A DNA stretch of 64,000 nt from assembly GCF_040026395.1 (NCBI RefSeq), contig NZ_CP157278.1, forward strand, positions 3,596,001 to 3,660,000. Direction: 5' to 3'. The notes beneath the pieces are model-generated. The model was not told the DNA's origin, ran no database searches, and was given only the letters and a program-made list of their open reading frames with translations. This document shows, piece after piece, positions 9,020 to 17,684 of this stretch. The position numbers were made by a program, and so were the translations under genes. This stretch comes from Pedobacter lusitanus (lineage in GTDB: Bacteria; Bacteroidota; Bacteroidia; Sphingobacteriales; Sphingobacteriaceae). Numbering within the stretch: the stretch's first letter is position 1; every line of letters begins with the position of its first letter.

Positions 9020-10258
9020 TTGCTAAGATTGAATAAAAAGAAAATAATAAATGACCCGGTATATGGATTTATCAATATACCTTCAGAATTGATCTTTGAT
9101 CTGATCTCGCATCCCTTTTTTCAGCGGTTACGCTATATAAAGCAATTGGGGATGACGCATCTGGTTTATCCGGGGGCTTTGCATACGCGTTTTCATCATG
9201 CACTGGGAGCAATGCACCTGATGTGCCTGGCAATAGACATTTTACGTAGTAAGGGACATGAGATTACAAAAGAAGAAGAAGAGGGTGCTACGATAGCTAT
9301 ATTGCTTCATGATATAGGTCATGGGCCATTTTCTCATGCACTGGAATATTCACTGGTCAGAGAGATTCAGCATGAGGATATTTCTATCCTGATAATGGAG
9401 CGGCTGAATATGGAATTTGAGGGAAAGTTAAATACTGCGATCGCTATATTTAAAGGAGAGTATCACAGGAAATTTCTTCATCAGCTGATTTCCAGTCAGC
9501 TTGACCTGGATAGAATGGACTATTTAAACAGGGACAGTTTTTTTACCGGTGTAAGTGAGGGGGTGATCAGTTTTGATCGTATTATTAAGATGTTCAATGT
9601 AGCTGATGATCAGCTTGTGATTGAGGAAAAAGGGATTTATTCTATAGAAAAATTCCTGATTGCAAGAAGACTGATGTACTGGCAGGTTTATTTGCATAAA
9701 ACAGTTATCTCTGGGGAAATGCTGCTGGTGAAAATTCTAAAAAGAGCTAAGGATCTGGCGGTTAAAGGTGCAGACTTATTTGCAACTCCTGCTTTACAGC
9801 ACTTTCTGAAAAATGAAATTTCAAAAAAGGAGTTTTTTGAAACAGATATACATTTATTACAATTTGCCAAACTTGATGATCAGGATATTTTCGCTTCTGT
9901 GAAAGTCTGGTGCGGACATCCGGACAGAATTCTTTCTATGTTATGTAATATGCTGGTTAACCGGAATTTATTTAAAACGGAGATCAGCAATGATCCGCCT
10001 GATGCAGCCAGAGTTTCTCTGCTGGGTGAAAACACGGCGTTTAGTCTTGGAATTAGTCAGAATGAGGTTTCTTATTTTGTTTTTACAGACGTAATCAGCA
10101 ACCGGGCTTATAATACGGGGGCCGGAAACAGTACAATAAATATTTTAATGAAGAATAATACAACAACTGATATTGCAAAAGCGTCCGATTTATCCAACCT
10201 GGAATCACTTGACAGGACAGTTAGAAAGCACATACTTTGCTATCCGCGAATTATTTAG
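9020..10258 (+). CDS. HD-domain phosphohydrolase (dGTPase-like)
   Basis: The protein is up to 412 aa and has the HD metal-binding pattern: FHHALGAMHL, then LLHDIGHGPFSH, then a distal Asp in SQLDLDRMDYL. This is the SAMHD1/YpgQ-type HD fold seen in (d)NTP triphosphohydrolases. The substrate is not known. There is no ATG near the 5' end. TTG codons occur at 9020 and 9029, and the second gives MNKKKIINDPVYGF, which I think is the more usual N-terminus of this family. The exact start is therefore uncertain by 9 nt. The gene is divergent from porX and ends 136 nt before lpxD. Confidence 0.82.
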   Translation: MLRLNKKKIINDPVYGFINIPSELIFDLISHPFFQRLRYIKQLGMTHLVYPGALHTRFHHALGAMHLMCLAIDILRSKGHEITKEEEEGATIAILLHDIGHGPFSHALEYSLVREIQHEDISILIMERLNMEFEGKLNTAIAIFKGEYHRKFLHQLISSQLDLDRMDYLNRDSFFTGVSEGVISFDRIIKMFNVADDQLVIEEKGIYSIEKFLIARRLMYWQVYLHKTVISGEMLLVKILKRAKDLAVKGADLFATPALQHFLKNEISKKEFFETDIHLLQFAKLDDQDIFASVKVWCGHPDRILSMLCNMLVNRNLFKTEISNDPPDAARVSLLGENTAFSLGISQNEVSYFVFTDVISNRAYNTGAGNSTINILMKNNTTTDIAKASDLSNLESLDRTVRKHILCYPRII

Positions 10259-10360
10259 CATTATTTAACAAAATAATCCAATAATTATCCCGTTTTTTAT
10301 CCGATTATACAAGCACATAAAAAAGCTCAAATGGCTGATAAAATAGGGGGTTGTGATTAT

Positions 10361-10390
10361 TTGTTCATATCAATTTAACATTTAACTTTG
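10361..10390 (+). promoter_or_regulatory. Promoter of the lpxD-lpxC/fabZ-lpxA operon
   Basis: TTG at 10361-10363, a 19-nt spacer, and TAACTTTG at 10383-10390 form a full Bacteroidota housekeeping promoter. The -7 element ends only 4 nt before the lpxD ATG at 10395, so the transcript would be leaderless or nearly so. Confidence 0.8.
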
Positions 10391-10394
10391 TAGA

Positions 10395-11441
10395 ATGCAA
10401 TTTACTGCCAAGCAGATAAGCGACTTTTTAAGTGGAACGGTTGAAGGTGATGAAACGATGATAGTTTCTGAGCTTTCAAAAATAGAAGAAGGAAGAAAAG
10501 GGACCTTATGTTTTCTATCTAACCGGAAATACGAGAACTACATCTATTCAACGAACGCGTCAGTGGTTATCGTAGGATTGGATTTTGTTCCTTCACAACC
10601 TATCAGCTGTACGCTGGTAAAGGTGAAGGATCCATATAGTGCGTTTTCAGTTTTACTGGAAAAATACAATGAAGTATTAAATCAGACTTCCGGTAAAACA
10701 GGTATAGAGCAACCCTGTTTTATCCATCCAACAGCCAAAATCGGCAAAAATGTATTTATTGGGGCGTTCTCTTATATAGATGAGAATGTCGAGATTGGAG
10801 ATGATACTAAAATCTTACAGCAGGTTCATATCGGATCGGATTCAAAAATAGGCTCTGGTGGAACTTTTCACCCTGGAGTTAAAATCTATAACCGGTCAGT
10901 AATTGGAAATGGGGTCGTTATCCATTCCAATACGGTGATTGGCAGTGATGGATTTGGATTTGCTCCGCAACCCGATGGTACTTATACCAAAATTGCACAG
11001 ATTGGTAATGTTGTGATTGAGAATGATGTGGAAATAGGCGCCAATACAGCGATAGACAGAGCTACAATGGGGTCTACTTTCATCAGGAAAGGGTCAAAGC
11101 TGGATAATCTGATTCAGATTGCTCATAATGTTGAGATTGGCGAAAACACCGTAGTTGCTGCGCAGGCAGGGATCTCGGGGAGCAGTAAGGTAGGTGAAAG
11201 ATCTATCGTTGGTGGTCAGGTAGGTATAGCCGGACACCTGTCCATAGCCAAAGGCTCACAGCTTGGAGCTCAGGCGGGAGTTAACTCCAGTATAACAGAA
11301 GAAAATAAACAATGGCACGGAACACCTGCCCAACCGTACAGAGACTGGATGCGTGCGTCTGTACTGTTCAGGCATTTGCCGGGAATTGACAAACGCATAG
11401 CAAAATTAGAGGCTGAAATTATATCGAAACTCCAGTCATAG
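10395..11441 (+). CDS. lpxD: UDP-3-O-(3-hydroxyacyl)glucosamine N-acyltransferase
   Basis: The 348-aa protein has an N-terminal uridine-binding domain of about 100 residues followed by a left-handed beta-helix of hexapeptide repeats, for example [10 protein letters not shown] and [11 protein letters not shown]. The [11 protein letters not shown] segment carries the probable catalytic His. LpxD adds the second hydroxyacyl chain from acyl-ACP to UDP-3-O-acyl-glucosamine in lipid A synthesis at the cytoplasmic side. Length and motifs are normal. It is the first gene of the lipid A operon, with 26 nt to lpxC-fabZ. Confidence 0.96.
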   Translation: MQFTAKQISDFLSGTVEGDETMIVSELSKIEEGRKGTLCFLSNRKYENYIYSTNASVVIVGLDFVPSQPISCTLVKVKDPYSAFSVLLEKYNEVLNQTSGKTGIEQPCFIHPTAKIGKNVFIGAFSYIDENVEIGDDTKILQQVHIGSDSKIGSGGTFHPGVKIYNRSVIGNGVVIHSNTVIGSDGFGFAPQPDGTYTKIAQIGNVVIENDVEIGANTAIDRATMGSTFIRKGSKLDNLIQIAHNVEIGENTVVAAQAGISGSSKVGERSIVGGQVGIAGHLSIAKGSQLGAQAGVNSSITEENKQWHGTPAQPYRDWMRASVLFRHLPGIDKRIAKLEAEIISKLQS

Positions 11442-11467
11442 TATAATTAGTACCACATAGAACAATA

Positions 11468-12880
11468 ATGAACGTTAAACAAAAAACCATAAAAAGCGAA
11501 GTTTCTGTACACGGAGTAGGCCTGCATACAGGAGCTACTGTTACTTTAACTTTTTGTCCGGCTCCGGAAAACCACGGGTTTAAATTTCAAAGAACTGATT
11601 TACCAGGTCAACCAATTATAGATGCTGACTGTGATAATGTTACTGATACAGCAAGAGGTACAACAATTACACAAAACGGAGCAAGTATCAGCACTGTAGA
11701 GCATGTAATGGCTTCTCTGGTTGGAATGGACCTGGATAATATATTAATGAAACTGGATGGCCCTGAAACTCCGATTATGGATGGAAGCGCAATCCTCTTT
11801 GTTGAGGCACTGGAAAGTGCTGGAGTGGTCAATCAGAGTATTGATCGTGAATATTTCCAGATTCCTCATAATATCACTTATACTGATGCTGACCGTAAAG
11901 TGGAGATTGTGGCTATGCCGCTTGAAGATTACAGATTTACCTGTATGATTGACTATAATTCTCCTGTTTTGGGTAGTCAGCATGCAGTAATTTCTACTAT
12001 AGCAGAATTTAAAAGTGCAATTGCATCCTGCCGTACCTTCTGCTTTCTGCATGAACTGGAATACCAGTTACAGAATAATCTGATTAAAGGTGGTGACCTG
12101 AATAATGCAATTGTGATTGTAGATAAGGAAGTTACACGTGATGAATTAGATCACCTGGCGAAAATATTCAACAGAGAGAAGATCGATGTGGCACCACAGG
12201 GTATTCTGAACAACATGGAGCTGCGTTACCAGAATGAGCCTGCAAGACACAAATTATTAGATATGATTGGTGACCTCGCACTTGTGGGAATGCATATTAA
12301 GGGACACATTATGGCTGCAAGACCTGGTCATGCGGCAAATATTGCCTTTGCGAAAAAAATTAAAGCAGCGATCAAAAAAGAAAAGAATAAAAAAGTTCAG
12401 CATGTTTATGATCCAGCTGTAAAACCGCTATATGATGTGGTACAGATTATGGATATCTTACCGCACAGACAACCATTTTTGTTCATTGATAAAATTCTTG
12501 AACTGTCTAAAACACATGTGGTTGGTGTAAAGAATGTGACCATGAACGAAGAGTTTTTCAAAGGACACTTCCCTGGAGCGCCGGTTTTACCAGGTGTAAT
12601 CCAGATTGAAGCAATGGCACAGACTGGCGGAATTCTGGTGTTAAGCACTGTTCCTGATCCAAGAAACTATCTTACTTATTTCCTTAAAATTGATAAAGTG
12701 AGATTCAGGGCGCAGGTATTACCAGGTGATACTATCGTTTTCAGATGTGATCTGATGGAGCCAATCCGCAGAGGAATTGCACAAATGAAAGGTGTGGGTA
12801 TGGTAGGAGACAAAGTAGTAGTAGAGGCAGAGATGATGGCCCAGATTTCAAAAGTTAAAGATAGCGAACGCGTATCATGA
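11468..12880 (+). CDS. lpxC/fabZ: Bifunctional UDP-3-O-acyl-GlcNAc deacetylase / 3-hydroxyacyl-ACP dehydratase
   Basis: The 470-aa protein is a natural fusion. Residues 1 to about 310 are LpxC, the zinc deacetylase committing step of lipid A synthesis, with STVEHVMASL, PIMDGSA and HKLLDMIGDLAL. Residues from about 320 are FabZ, a hot-dog dehydratase of fatty acid synthesis, with LPHRQPFLFIDKI (active His) and GHFPGAPVLPGVIQIEAMAQ (active Glu). A Lys-rich linker near residue 300 joins them. The fusion is known across Bacteroidota and ties hydroxyacyl-ACP consumption for lipid A to its use in fatty acid elongation. The last four bases overlap the lpxA start (ATGA). Confidence 0.96.
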   Translation: MNVKQKTIKSEVSVHGVGLHTGATVTLTFCPAPENHGFKFQRTDLPGQPIIDADCDNVTDTARGTTITQNGASISTVEHVMASLVGMDLDNILMKLDGPETPIMDGSAILFVEALESAGVVNQSIDREYFQIPHNITYTDADRKVEIVAMPLEDYRFTCMIDYNSPVLGSQHAVISTIAEFKSAIASCRTFCFLHELEYQLQNNLIKGGDLNNAIVIVDKEVTRDELDHLAKIFNREKIDVAPQGILNNMELRYQNEPARHKLLDMIGDLALVGMHIKGHIMAARPGHAANIAFAKKIKAAIKKEKNKKVQHVYDPAVKPLYDVVQIMDILPHRQPFLFIDKILELSKTHVVGVKNVTMNEEFFKGHFPGAPVLPGVIQIEAMAQTGGILVLSTVPDPRNYLTYFLKIDKVRFRAQVLPGDTIVFRCDLMEPIRRGIAQMKGVGMVGDKVVVEAEMMAQISKVKDSERVS

Positions 12881-13662
12881 TACAACCTTTAGCATATATA
12901 CATCCTGATGCGATAATAGCTGATAATGTAGTAATAGAGCCTTTTTCTGTTATACATAAAGACGTTGTAATTGGAGAAGGAACATGGATTGCCTCTAATG
13001 TGGTAATCATGGATGGAGCAAGAATAGGAAAGAACTGCAGGATTTTTCCTGGTTCTGTAATTTCTGGTGTCCCTCAGGATTTAAAGTTCGCAGGTGAAGT
13101 TACAACTGCTGAAATCGGGGATAATACCACGATCAGAGAATGTGTTACGATCAACAGAGGAACTAAAGATAAATGGAAAACTGTAATCGGAAGTAATTGT
13201 CTGATCCAGGCTTATTCGCATATCGCGCATGATTGCGAGGTTGGTAATAACTGTATTTTTTCTAATAGTACTACACTGGCAGGGCATATTACCATTGGTG
13301 ATTATGTTGTTCTGGCGGGGCTTGTTGCTATTCACCAGTTCGTTAACGTAGGCTCGCACGCTTTTATTACCGGTGGTTCACTGGTTCGGAAAGATGTACC
13401 TCCTTATGTTAAGGCTGCGAGAGAGCCGTTATCTTATGCAGGAATTAATTCTGTGGGATTAAGAAGACGGGGCTTCTCTTCAGAGAAAATCAACGAAATA
13501 CAAGAGATCTACAGGGTACTTTTTGTCAAACATAATAATGTAACCAAAGCTCTGGATAAGATAGAGGCTGAATTTGCACCAACTGAAATTCGTGATGAAA
13601 TCGTTGATTTTATCAGAAATTCAAACAGAGGTGTAATGAAAGGTTTTGGGTCAAGTAGCTAA
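12877..13662 (+). CDS. lpxA: Acyl-ACP--UDP-N-acetylglucosamine O-acyltransferase
   Basis: The 261-aa protein is built of hexapeptide repeats through about residue 185 and then a helical C-terminal domain. The IAHDCEVGNNCIF segment and HQFVNVGSHAFITGGS are typical LpxA. It catalyses the first step of lipid A synthesis, transferring a hydroxyacyl chain to UDP-GlcNAc. It overlaps lpxC-fabZ by 4 nt, so translation is likely coupled. A small ABC ATPase follows after 8 nt. Confidence 0.96.
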   Translation: MIQPLAYIHPDAIIADNVVIEPFSVIHKDVVIGEGTWIASNVVIMDGARIGKNCRIFPGSVISGVPQDLKFAGEVTTAEIGDNTTIRECVTINRGTKDKWKTVIGSNCLIQAYSHIAHDCEVGNNCIFSNSTTLAGHITIGDYVVLAGLVAIHQFVNVGSHAFITGGSLVRKDVPPYVKAAREPLSYAGINSVGLRRRGFSSEKINEIQEIYRVLFVKHNNVTKALDKIEAEFAPTEIRDEIVDFIRNSNRGVMKGFGSSS

Positions 13663-13670
13663 AAATCTGA

Positions 13671-14288
13671 ATGACGATCGATTTAAAAGATGCCGGCAGA
13701 AGGTTTAATCAGGAGTGGATTTTCAGAAATTTCACCTACGAGTTTAACGCTGCCGGTAAATATGCTATACTCGGGCCGAATGGCTCTGGTAAATCGACGC
13801 TTTTAAGTGTAATTCTGGGCAATCTGGAGCCTTCTGAAGGAAGTATCAGTTATTCGGCGGGTGGAAATGCCATTCCGGTTGAAAAATGGTATAAAGAGGT
13901 TAGTTTTGCGGCGCCCTACCTGGATCTCGTTGAAGAGTTTACGCTGCGGGAAACCATTGATTTTCATTTTAAATTTAAAGAATTTCATCCAGGAACCGGA
14001 GCAGCACATCTGATGGATCTGCTGGGTTTAGGGAAAGCTCAGGATAAAGCACTGAAATATTTTTCTTCGGGAATGAAACAGCGCACCAAGCTTGCTCTGG
14101 CCTGCTGTACAAATACACCGTTATTGTTACTGGACGAGCCAACTTCTAACCTTGATAGACAGGGAATTGAGTGGTATCATGAGTTGATCAGAGATTTTAC
14201 GGCTGATAAATTGGTACTTGTGGGGTCCAATCAGGAAAGCGAGTATTCTTTTTGCGATAATTTTATAAAGATAACAGACTATAAATAA
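13671..14288 (+). CDS. ABC transporter ATP-binding protein
   Basis: The 205-aa stand-alone nucleotide-binding domain has Walker A GPNGSGKS at residues 35-42, a signature near residue 131 (FSSGMKQR) and Walker B LLLLDEPTSNLD near 152-160. The usual H-loop position near the end is less clear (LVGSNQESEY). No permease is encoded nearby, so the membrane partner must lie elsewhere. The 8-nt distance from lpxA suggests membership of the lipid A operon, but a role in LPS export is only a guess from position. Confidence 0.85.
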   Translation: MTIDLKDAGRRFNQEWIFRNFTYEFNAAGKYAILGPNGSGKSTLLSVILGNLEPSEGSISYSAGGNAIPVEKWYKEVSFAAPYLDLVEEFTLRETIDFHFKFKEFHPGTGAAHLMDLLGLGKAQDKALKYFSSGMKQRTKLALACCTNTPLLLLDEPTSNLDRQGIEWYHELIRDFTADKLVLVGSNQESEYSFCDNFIKITDYK

Positions 14289-14368
14289 AGCAAAACGTGT
14301 TGAATTGCAAGGCTAATGTCAAGAAATCGACGTAAAATTAGCTATATATATAATTTTAAAAATAACTA

Positions 14369-14398
14369 TTGTAGAACCAATAATTGTTTTTACCTTTG
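14369..14398 (+). promoter_or_regulatory. Promoter of efp
   Basis: TTG at 14369-14371, a 19-nt spacer and TACCTTTG at 14391-14398 make a complete promoter. The predicted leader to the efp ATG is about 40 nt. Confidence 0.8.
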
Positions 14399-14444
14399 CG
14401 GCACGAAATAGCGCTGCTGGTAGAGCAATGAATTTCAGAAAAAA

Positions 14445-15005
14445 ATGGCAAAAGCATCAGAAGTAAAAAGCGGTAATATTCTTCGTTTCAATGGAGAATT
14501 AATACAAGTAGAAGAGTTTCTTCACCGTACTCCTGGGAATTTAAGAGCTTTCTACCAGGCGAGAATGAGGAATATTAAAAGCGGCAAATTAGTCGAGTAT
14601 AGATTCCGCACAGATGAAGAGGTAACAATTTGCAGGGTAGAGACAAATGATTACCAATATTTATACGAAGATGGAGAATTCCTCGTTGTAATGGATAACA
14701 GTTCTTTTGAACAATTTAACATCCCAAAATCATTATTTGGGGATCAGATTAAGTTCTTAAAAGAGGGCACGAATGTTGTAATATCCTTTGAGAGTGACGA
14801 GCCGATTATGGCACAGACTCCTCAGCATGTTGAACTGGAAGTGACATATACTGAGCCCGCTGTTAAAGGGGATACCTCCACAAATGCATTGAAGTATGCA
14901 ACCGTTGGAGCAGATGTTGAAATTAAAGTGCCAATGTTTATCAATCAGGGCGATAAAGTTAAGGTTGATACACGTACAGGCGAATATATAGAAAGAGTAA
15001 AATAA
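14445..15005 (+). CDS. efp: Elongation factor P
   Basis: The 186-aa protein has the three beta-barrel domains of EF-P, which relieves ribosome stalling at polyproline. The N-terminal KOW-like domain, the central OB domain and the C-terminal segment ending GEYIERVK are all recognisable. In the loop that enters the peptidyl-transferase centre the sequence is HRTPGNLRAFYQAR. By eye the tip position normally held by a modified Lys (PGKG) or by rhamnosylated Arg is Asn32. No modification enzyme gene is near. The gene has its own promoter and a terminator at 15044-15078. Confidence 0.95.
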   Translation: MAKASEVKSGNILRFNGELIQVEEFLHRTPGNLRAFYQARMRNIKSGKLVEYRFRTDEEVTICRVETNDYQYLYEDGEFLVVMDNSSFEQFNIPKSLFGDQIKFLKEGTNVVISFESDEPIMAQTPQHVELEVTYTEPAVKGDTSTNALKYATVGADVEIKVPMFINQGDKVKVDTRTGEYIERVK

Positions 15006-15043
15006 GAATTTTCATAGTTTAGTTTTAGGTTTAGGTTGATTTT

Positions 15044-15078
15044 GGCTTCGGAGTGGTTCCCGAAGCCATATTTTTTTT
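15044..15078 (+). terminator. Terminator of efp
   Basis: GGCTTCGG (15044-15051) pairs perfectly with CCGAAGCC (15060-15067), followed closely by eight T (15071-15078). The loop contains GTGGTT, shared with the similar hairpin at 15266-15289. Confidence 0.85.
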
Positions 15079-15265
15079 ACGGCAGTTTTTCTTTACCTGT
15101 TATCTTTCCGCGAGTTCATGTATCACATGTTTATGTAGTTCAGGATATTGCGATGAGGCTGTCAAATCAATTTGTTTTAGCATTAATTATTTCACAGGTA
15201 GTATTCGGGGGGAGGTTAAATGAAATCTTCCGGATATCTGTTTGGGGTTAGTTAAAGTTAATCAG
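15079..15265. other. Intergenic stretch between two similar hairpins, no convincing gene
   Basis: The 351-nt gap between efp and the 5-formyl-THF cyclo-ligase gene holds two related terminator-like hairpins and about 190 nt between them. An open frame of 71 codons crosses it (15036-15251), but it overlaps the first hairpin, has no similarity I recognise and looks spurious. The stretch could be a small RNA ending in the second hairpin. I see no full promoter in it. Confidence 0.4.
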
Positions 15266-15294
15266 GGCTTTGGGGTGGTTCCCAAAGCCTTTTT
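15266..15294 (+). terminator. Second terminator-like hairpin before the cyclo-ligase gene
   Basis: GGCTTTGG (15266-15273) pairs with CCAAAGCC (15282-15289), with an extra G-C closing pair around loop GTGGTT, followed by TTTTTG. It copies the efp hairpin, with one base pair changed on both sides (C-G to T-A). Confidence 0.75.
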
Positions 15295-15310
15295 GTATTT
15301 TCGGACATTG

Positions 15311-15318
15311 TAGTTTTG
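15311..15318 (+). promoter_or_regulatory. -7 promoter element (TAGTTTTG) of the cyclo-ligase gene
   Basis: TAGTTTTG fits TAnnTTTG and lies 38 nt before the start codon. A TTG at 15293-15295 is only 15 nt upstream, so the -33 half is weak. Confidence 0.45.
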
Positions 15319-15356
15319 CAGGATTCATAAAATGCAGAATATAACAGGATAAAAAG

Positions 15357-15923
15357 ATGAATAAAGCGGAAATAAGAAAACAGGAAAACAGAAAAAGAAA
15401 GGCGCTTACTCCGGAAGAACTGGCAGTACTAAGCAAAAAACTGCTTGAACAGTTTACCCTGCTTGATTTTAGTGTAGTAAATACACTACACATTTTCCTG
15501 CCTATTGCAGAAAAAAATGAACCGGATACGTTTTTGTTTATTGACTGGCTGAAGAAAAATCATCCGAAGGTCAAAATTATTGTTCCGAGAGCTGATTTTG
15601 AGCAGCTGATTATGACTCATCACTATTATAACGGGGAACAGGAGCTGCTGAAAAGCTCATTTAATATTCTGGAGCCTGTGGCTGAAGAGCAGCATACAGG
15701 TGATATAGATCTGGTTGTTGTGCCATTACTGGCATTTGATGACCGGGGATATCGTGTTGGCTATGGGAAAGGGTTCTATGACCGCTTTCTGGAAGGAAGA
15801 AAGACGTTGAAGGTCGGGCTGTCTCTTTTTAAAAGTGTGGGAATCATTACTGATCCTGATGTAAATGATGTCCGCCTGGATTTGTGTATTACACCAGATG
15901 GAATAATTTCTTTTAAAAACTGA
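15357..15923 (+). CDS. 5-formyltetrahydrofolate cyclo-ligase
   Basis: The 188-aa protein has the family motif GYRVGYGKGFYDRFL near the C-terminus (Mg-ATP and folate site) and an N-terminal basic helix (NKAEIRKQENRKRKAL) as in YgfA/MTHFS proteins. It converts 5-formyl-THF to 5,10-methenyl-THF using ATP and returns the storage folate to the one-carbon pool. Length is normal. It converges with xth, and its stop codon lies inside the hairpin at 15921-15947. Confidence 0.92.
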   Translation: MNKAEIRKQENRKRKALTPEELAVLSKKLLEQFTLLDFSVVNTLHIFLPIAEKNEPDTFLFIDWLKKNHPKVKIIVPRADFEQLIMTHHYYNGEQELLKSSFNILEPVAEEQHTGDIDLVVVPLLAFDDRGYRVGYGKGFYDRFLEGRKTLKVGLSLFKSVGIITDPDVNDVRLDLCITPDGIISFKN

Positions 15924-15947
15924 GAGCCGGATTTAAACCGGCCCTCA
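15921..15947 (-). terminator. Terminator of the cyclophilin-xth transcript
   Basis: TGAGAGCCGG (15921-15930) pairs with CCGGCCCTCA (15938-15947) with one A-C mismatch around ATTTAAA. A T-run follows on the minus strand only, so it serves the leftward transcript and overlaps the end of the cyclo-ligase gene. Confidence 0.65.
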
Positions 15948-15956
15948 ATAGTCAAC

Positions 15957-16727
15957 TTATGCCTCCAGTTCCAGTAATATCGGACAATGGTCAGAATGTA
16001 TTGCATCAGACAGGATCTCTACATGTTTAATGCGCTCCAGCATAGGTGCTGTTGCTAAATGATAATCGATACGCCAGCCCAGATTCTTGCCTCTTGATCC
16101 GGCTCTGTAGCTCCACCAGGTATAATGATGGGGATCTTTGTTGAGATGCCTGAAAGTATCAATAAAGCCGGCATCCAGAAATGTGCCCATCCATGCTCTT
16201 TCTTCTGGCAGAAAGCCTGACGAATTGGCGTTTGATTTGGGATTGTGTATATCTATGGCGGTATGACAGATATTGTAATCGCCGGAAATAATCAGATTTG
16301 GATAAGTTTCACGGAGTTTAGTGATATACTTCTCGAAATACGCCATGAATTCATACTTTTTAACCTGTCTCTCGTCTCCGGAAGAGCCCGACGGAAGATA
16401 TACGCTCATTAAGGAGAAAGTGTCAAAATCGGCTCTTAAAATGCGTCCTTCTTTATCTATCCATTCTTCACCACAACCATATTCTACGTGATTCGGTTTT
16501 ATTTTGGAAAATATGGCTACTCCGCTATATCCTTTTTTCTCTGCTGCAAACCAATAATGATGATAACCCAGGTTTTCAACTAAAGCGATTATTTCAGGAA
16601 TTTGTGAAGGAAGCGCTTTCACTTCCTGAAGACAGATCATATCTGCATCCGTTGATTGCAGCCACCCGACAAAGTTTTTTGTAGAGGCAGCACGAATTCC
16701 GTTGACGTTGTAAGAAAGTATTTTCAT
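15957..16727 (-). CDS. xth: Exodeoxyribonuclease III (AP endonuclease)
   Basis: The 256-aa protein begins MKILSYNVNGIRAA, the standard N-terminus. It has LQEVKAL (metal-binding Glu), GDYNICH, the WSYRAGSRGKNLGWRIDYHL segment and the terminal SDHCPI (catalytic Asp-His). This is the Xth/APE1 exonuclease-endonuclease-phosphatase fold, which cleaves DNA 5' to abasic sites. The frame is open to 16775 with an earlier ATG, but that would overlap the cyclophilin gene and add 16 residues not found in the family. It lies 19 nt after the cyclophilin stop. Confidence 0.93.
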   Translation of the reverse strand: MKILSYNVNGIRAASTKNFVGWLQSTDADMICLQEVKALPSQIPEIIALVENLGYHHYWFAAEKKGYSGVAIFSKIKPNHVEYGCGEEWIDKEGRILRADFDTFSLMSVYLPSGSSGDERQVKKYEFMAYFEKYITKLRETYPNLIISGDYNICHTAIDIHNPKSNANSSGFLPEERAWMGTFLDAGFIDTFRHLNKDPHHYTWWSYRAGSRGKNLGWRIDYHLATAPMLERIKHVEILSDAIHSDHCPILLELEA

Positions 16728-16746
16728 TATAGTATCTATTTGTTGT

Positions 16747-17469
16747 TTATTGATTAAGCAGAGAACTGACTTCATCGCCCCCTGACTTTCTCATTTCTTT
16801 TTCCAGTTTTTTTGCTTTTCTACGTTTTAACAGGGTAATCTCCATTTTAACATCTGTTAAAGGACGGTTATTAGAGTCTGTTTTTACAGACGCGATCGTG
16901 TCAATTAGTGGCAGGCCGCTGATTACCTCCCCATAAACAGTATACTTTTTATCTAAATGAGGTACACCGCCTGTCTTTTTATAGATCTCGCGTTCCCATT
17001 GCGGAATTTTGAAATGAAGCCTTTTAACTTCCATACTGTCCAGCTGTGCATCTGTAAATTTTTTTCCCTGTACAAGATAAAACTGGCAACCGCTTGAAGC
17101 CATCAGGGGATTATCATCTCTGGCAGCAGCCAATACGCCTTTTTTATGGAAAAGACTATCCCTGAATTCTGCCGGAACGGTGTAACCTACATCTCCATTA
17201 CCCAACTCTTTACCAGCAGGGGCATTTTTAGAGTCGGGATCTCCTCCCTGAATCATAAAGGAGTTAATTACACGATGAAATAAAGTGCCGTTATAAAACC
17301 CTTTTTTGACTAGTTTAACAATATTGTCACGGTGCTGCGGGGTTTTATTATATAACATGATAATACATTCGCCCTGAGCGGTTGTTATCTTTATATACTG
17401 GTGTTTTGGTCCGGTAGCGAAAACTGCGTTTAAGCAGAAAAAAAGTAGTAAAGTGAGGAATGGCTTCAT
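16747..17469 (-). CDS. Periplasmic cyclophilin-type peptidyl-prolyl isomerase
   Basis: The 240-aa protein has a signal peptide (hydrophobic residues 4-18, cleavage near AVFA) and a cyclophilin domain with LFHRVINSFMIQGGDPD (catalytic Arg), then SSGCQFYLVQG and the late YGEVISGLPLIDTIA. It would speed proline isomerisation in exported proteins. A charged Lys/Arg-rich tail follows the domain. It is the first gene of a two-gene leftward unit with xth. Confidence 0.9.
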   Translation of the reverse strand: MKPFLTLLLFFCLNAVFATGPKHQYIKITTAQGECIIMLYNKTPQHRDNIVKLVKKGFYNGTLFHRVINSFMIQGGDPDSKNAPAGKELGNGDVGYTVPAEFRDSLFHKKGVLAAARDDNPLMASSGCQFYLVQGKKFTDAQLDSMEVKRLHFKIPQWEREIYKKTGGVPHLDKKYTVYGEVISGLPLIDTIASVKTDSNNRPLTDVKMEITLLKRRKAKKLEKEMRKSGGDEVSSLLNQ

Positions 17470-17548
17470 TGCAAATGAGTATTTTGGGCTAAGTTAAGAG
17501 AGAATTCTGCTTTAAAAAACAGGTATAGCATAATCTTGTAATCTTTCT

Positions 17549-17560
17549 GTTTCTTAACAT
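17549..17560 (+). promoter_or_regulatory. 12-bp box GTTTCTTAACAT upstream of the metal-cluster promoter
   Basis: GTTTCTTAACAT ends 30 nt before the -7 element of this promoter. The identical 12-mer occurs at 20104-20115, ending 29 nt before the -7 element of the yceI-family gene. It is a candidate activator or repressor site shared by the two units. Confidence 0.45.
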
Positions 17561-17566
17561 CTCTTC

Positions 17567-17598
17567 TTGTTCTTTTTAAGAATTAATACTTATTTTTG
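17567..17598 (+). promoter_or_regulatory. Promoter of the putative copper/metal cluster
   Basis: TTG at 17567-17569, a 21-nt spacer and TATTTTTG at 17591-17598 make a complete promoter about 85 nt before the first gene of the cluster. Confidence 0.7.
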
Positions 17599-17684
17599 AA
17601 AAAGTGATAAAGTAAATGGGCATTCATAATGCTCAGACAGAATCTTTTAATAATCTGTATTTATCAGCGCAGAAATAAAACCGG

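Noticed and set aside
15036..15251. 71-codon open frame between efp and the cyclo-ligase gene
   Set aside because: It overlaps the efp terminator hairpin, has no recognisable similarity and lies between two hairpins. It is more likely non-coding.
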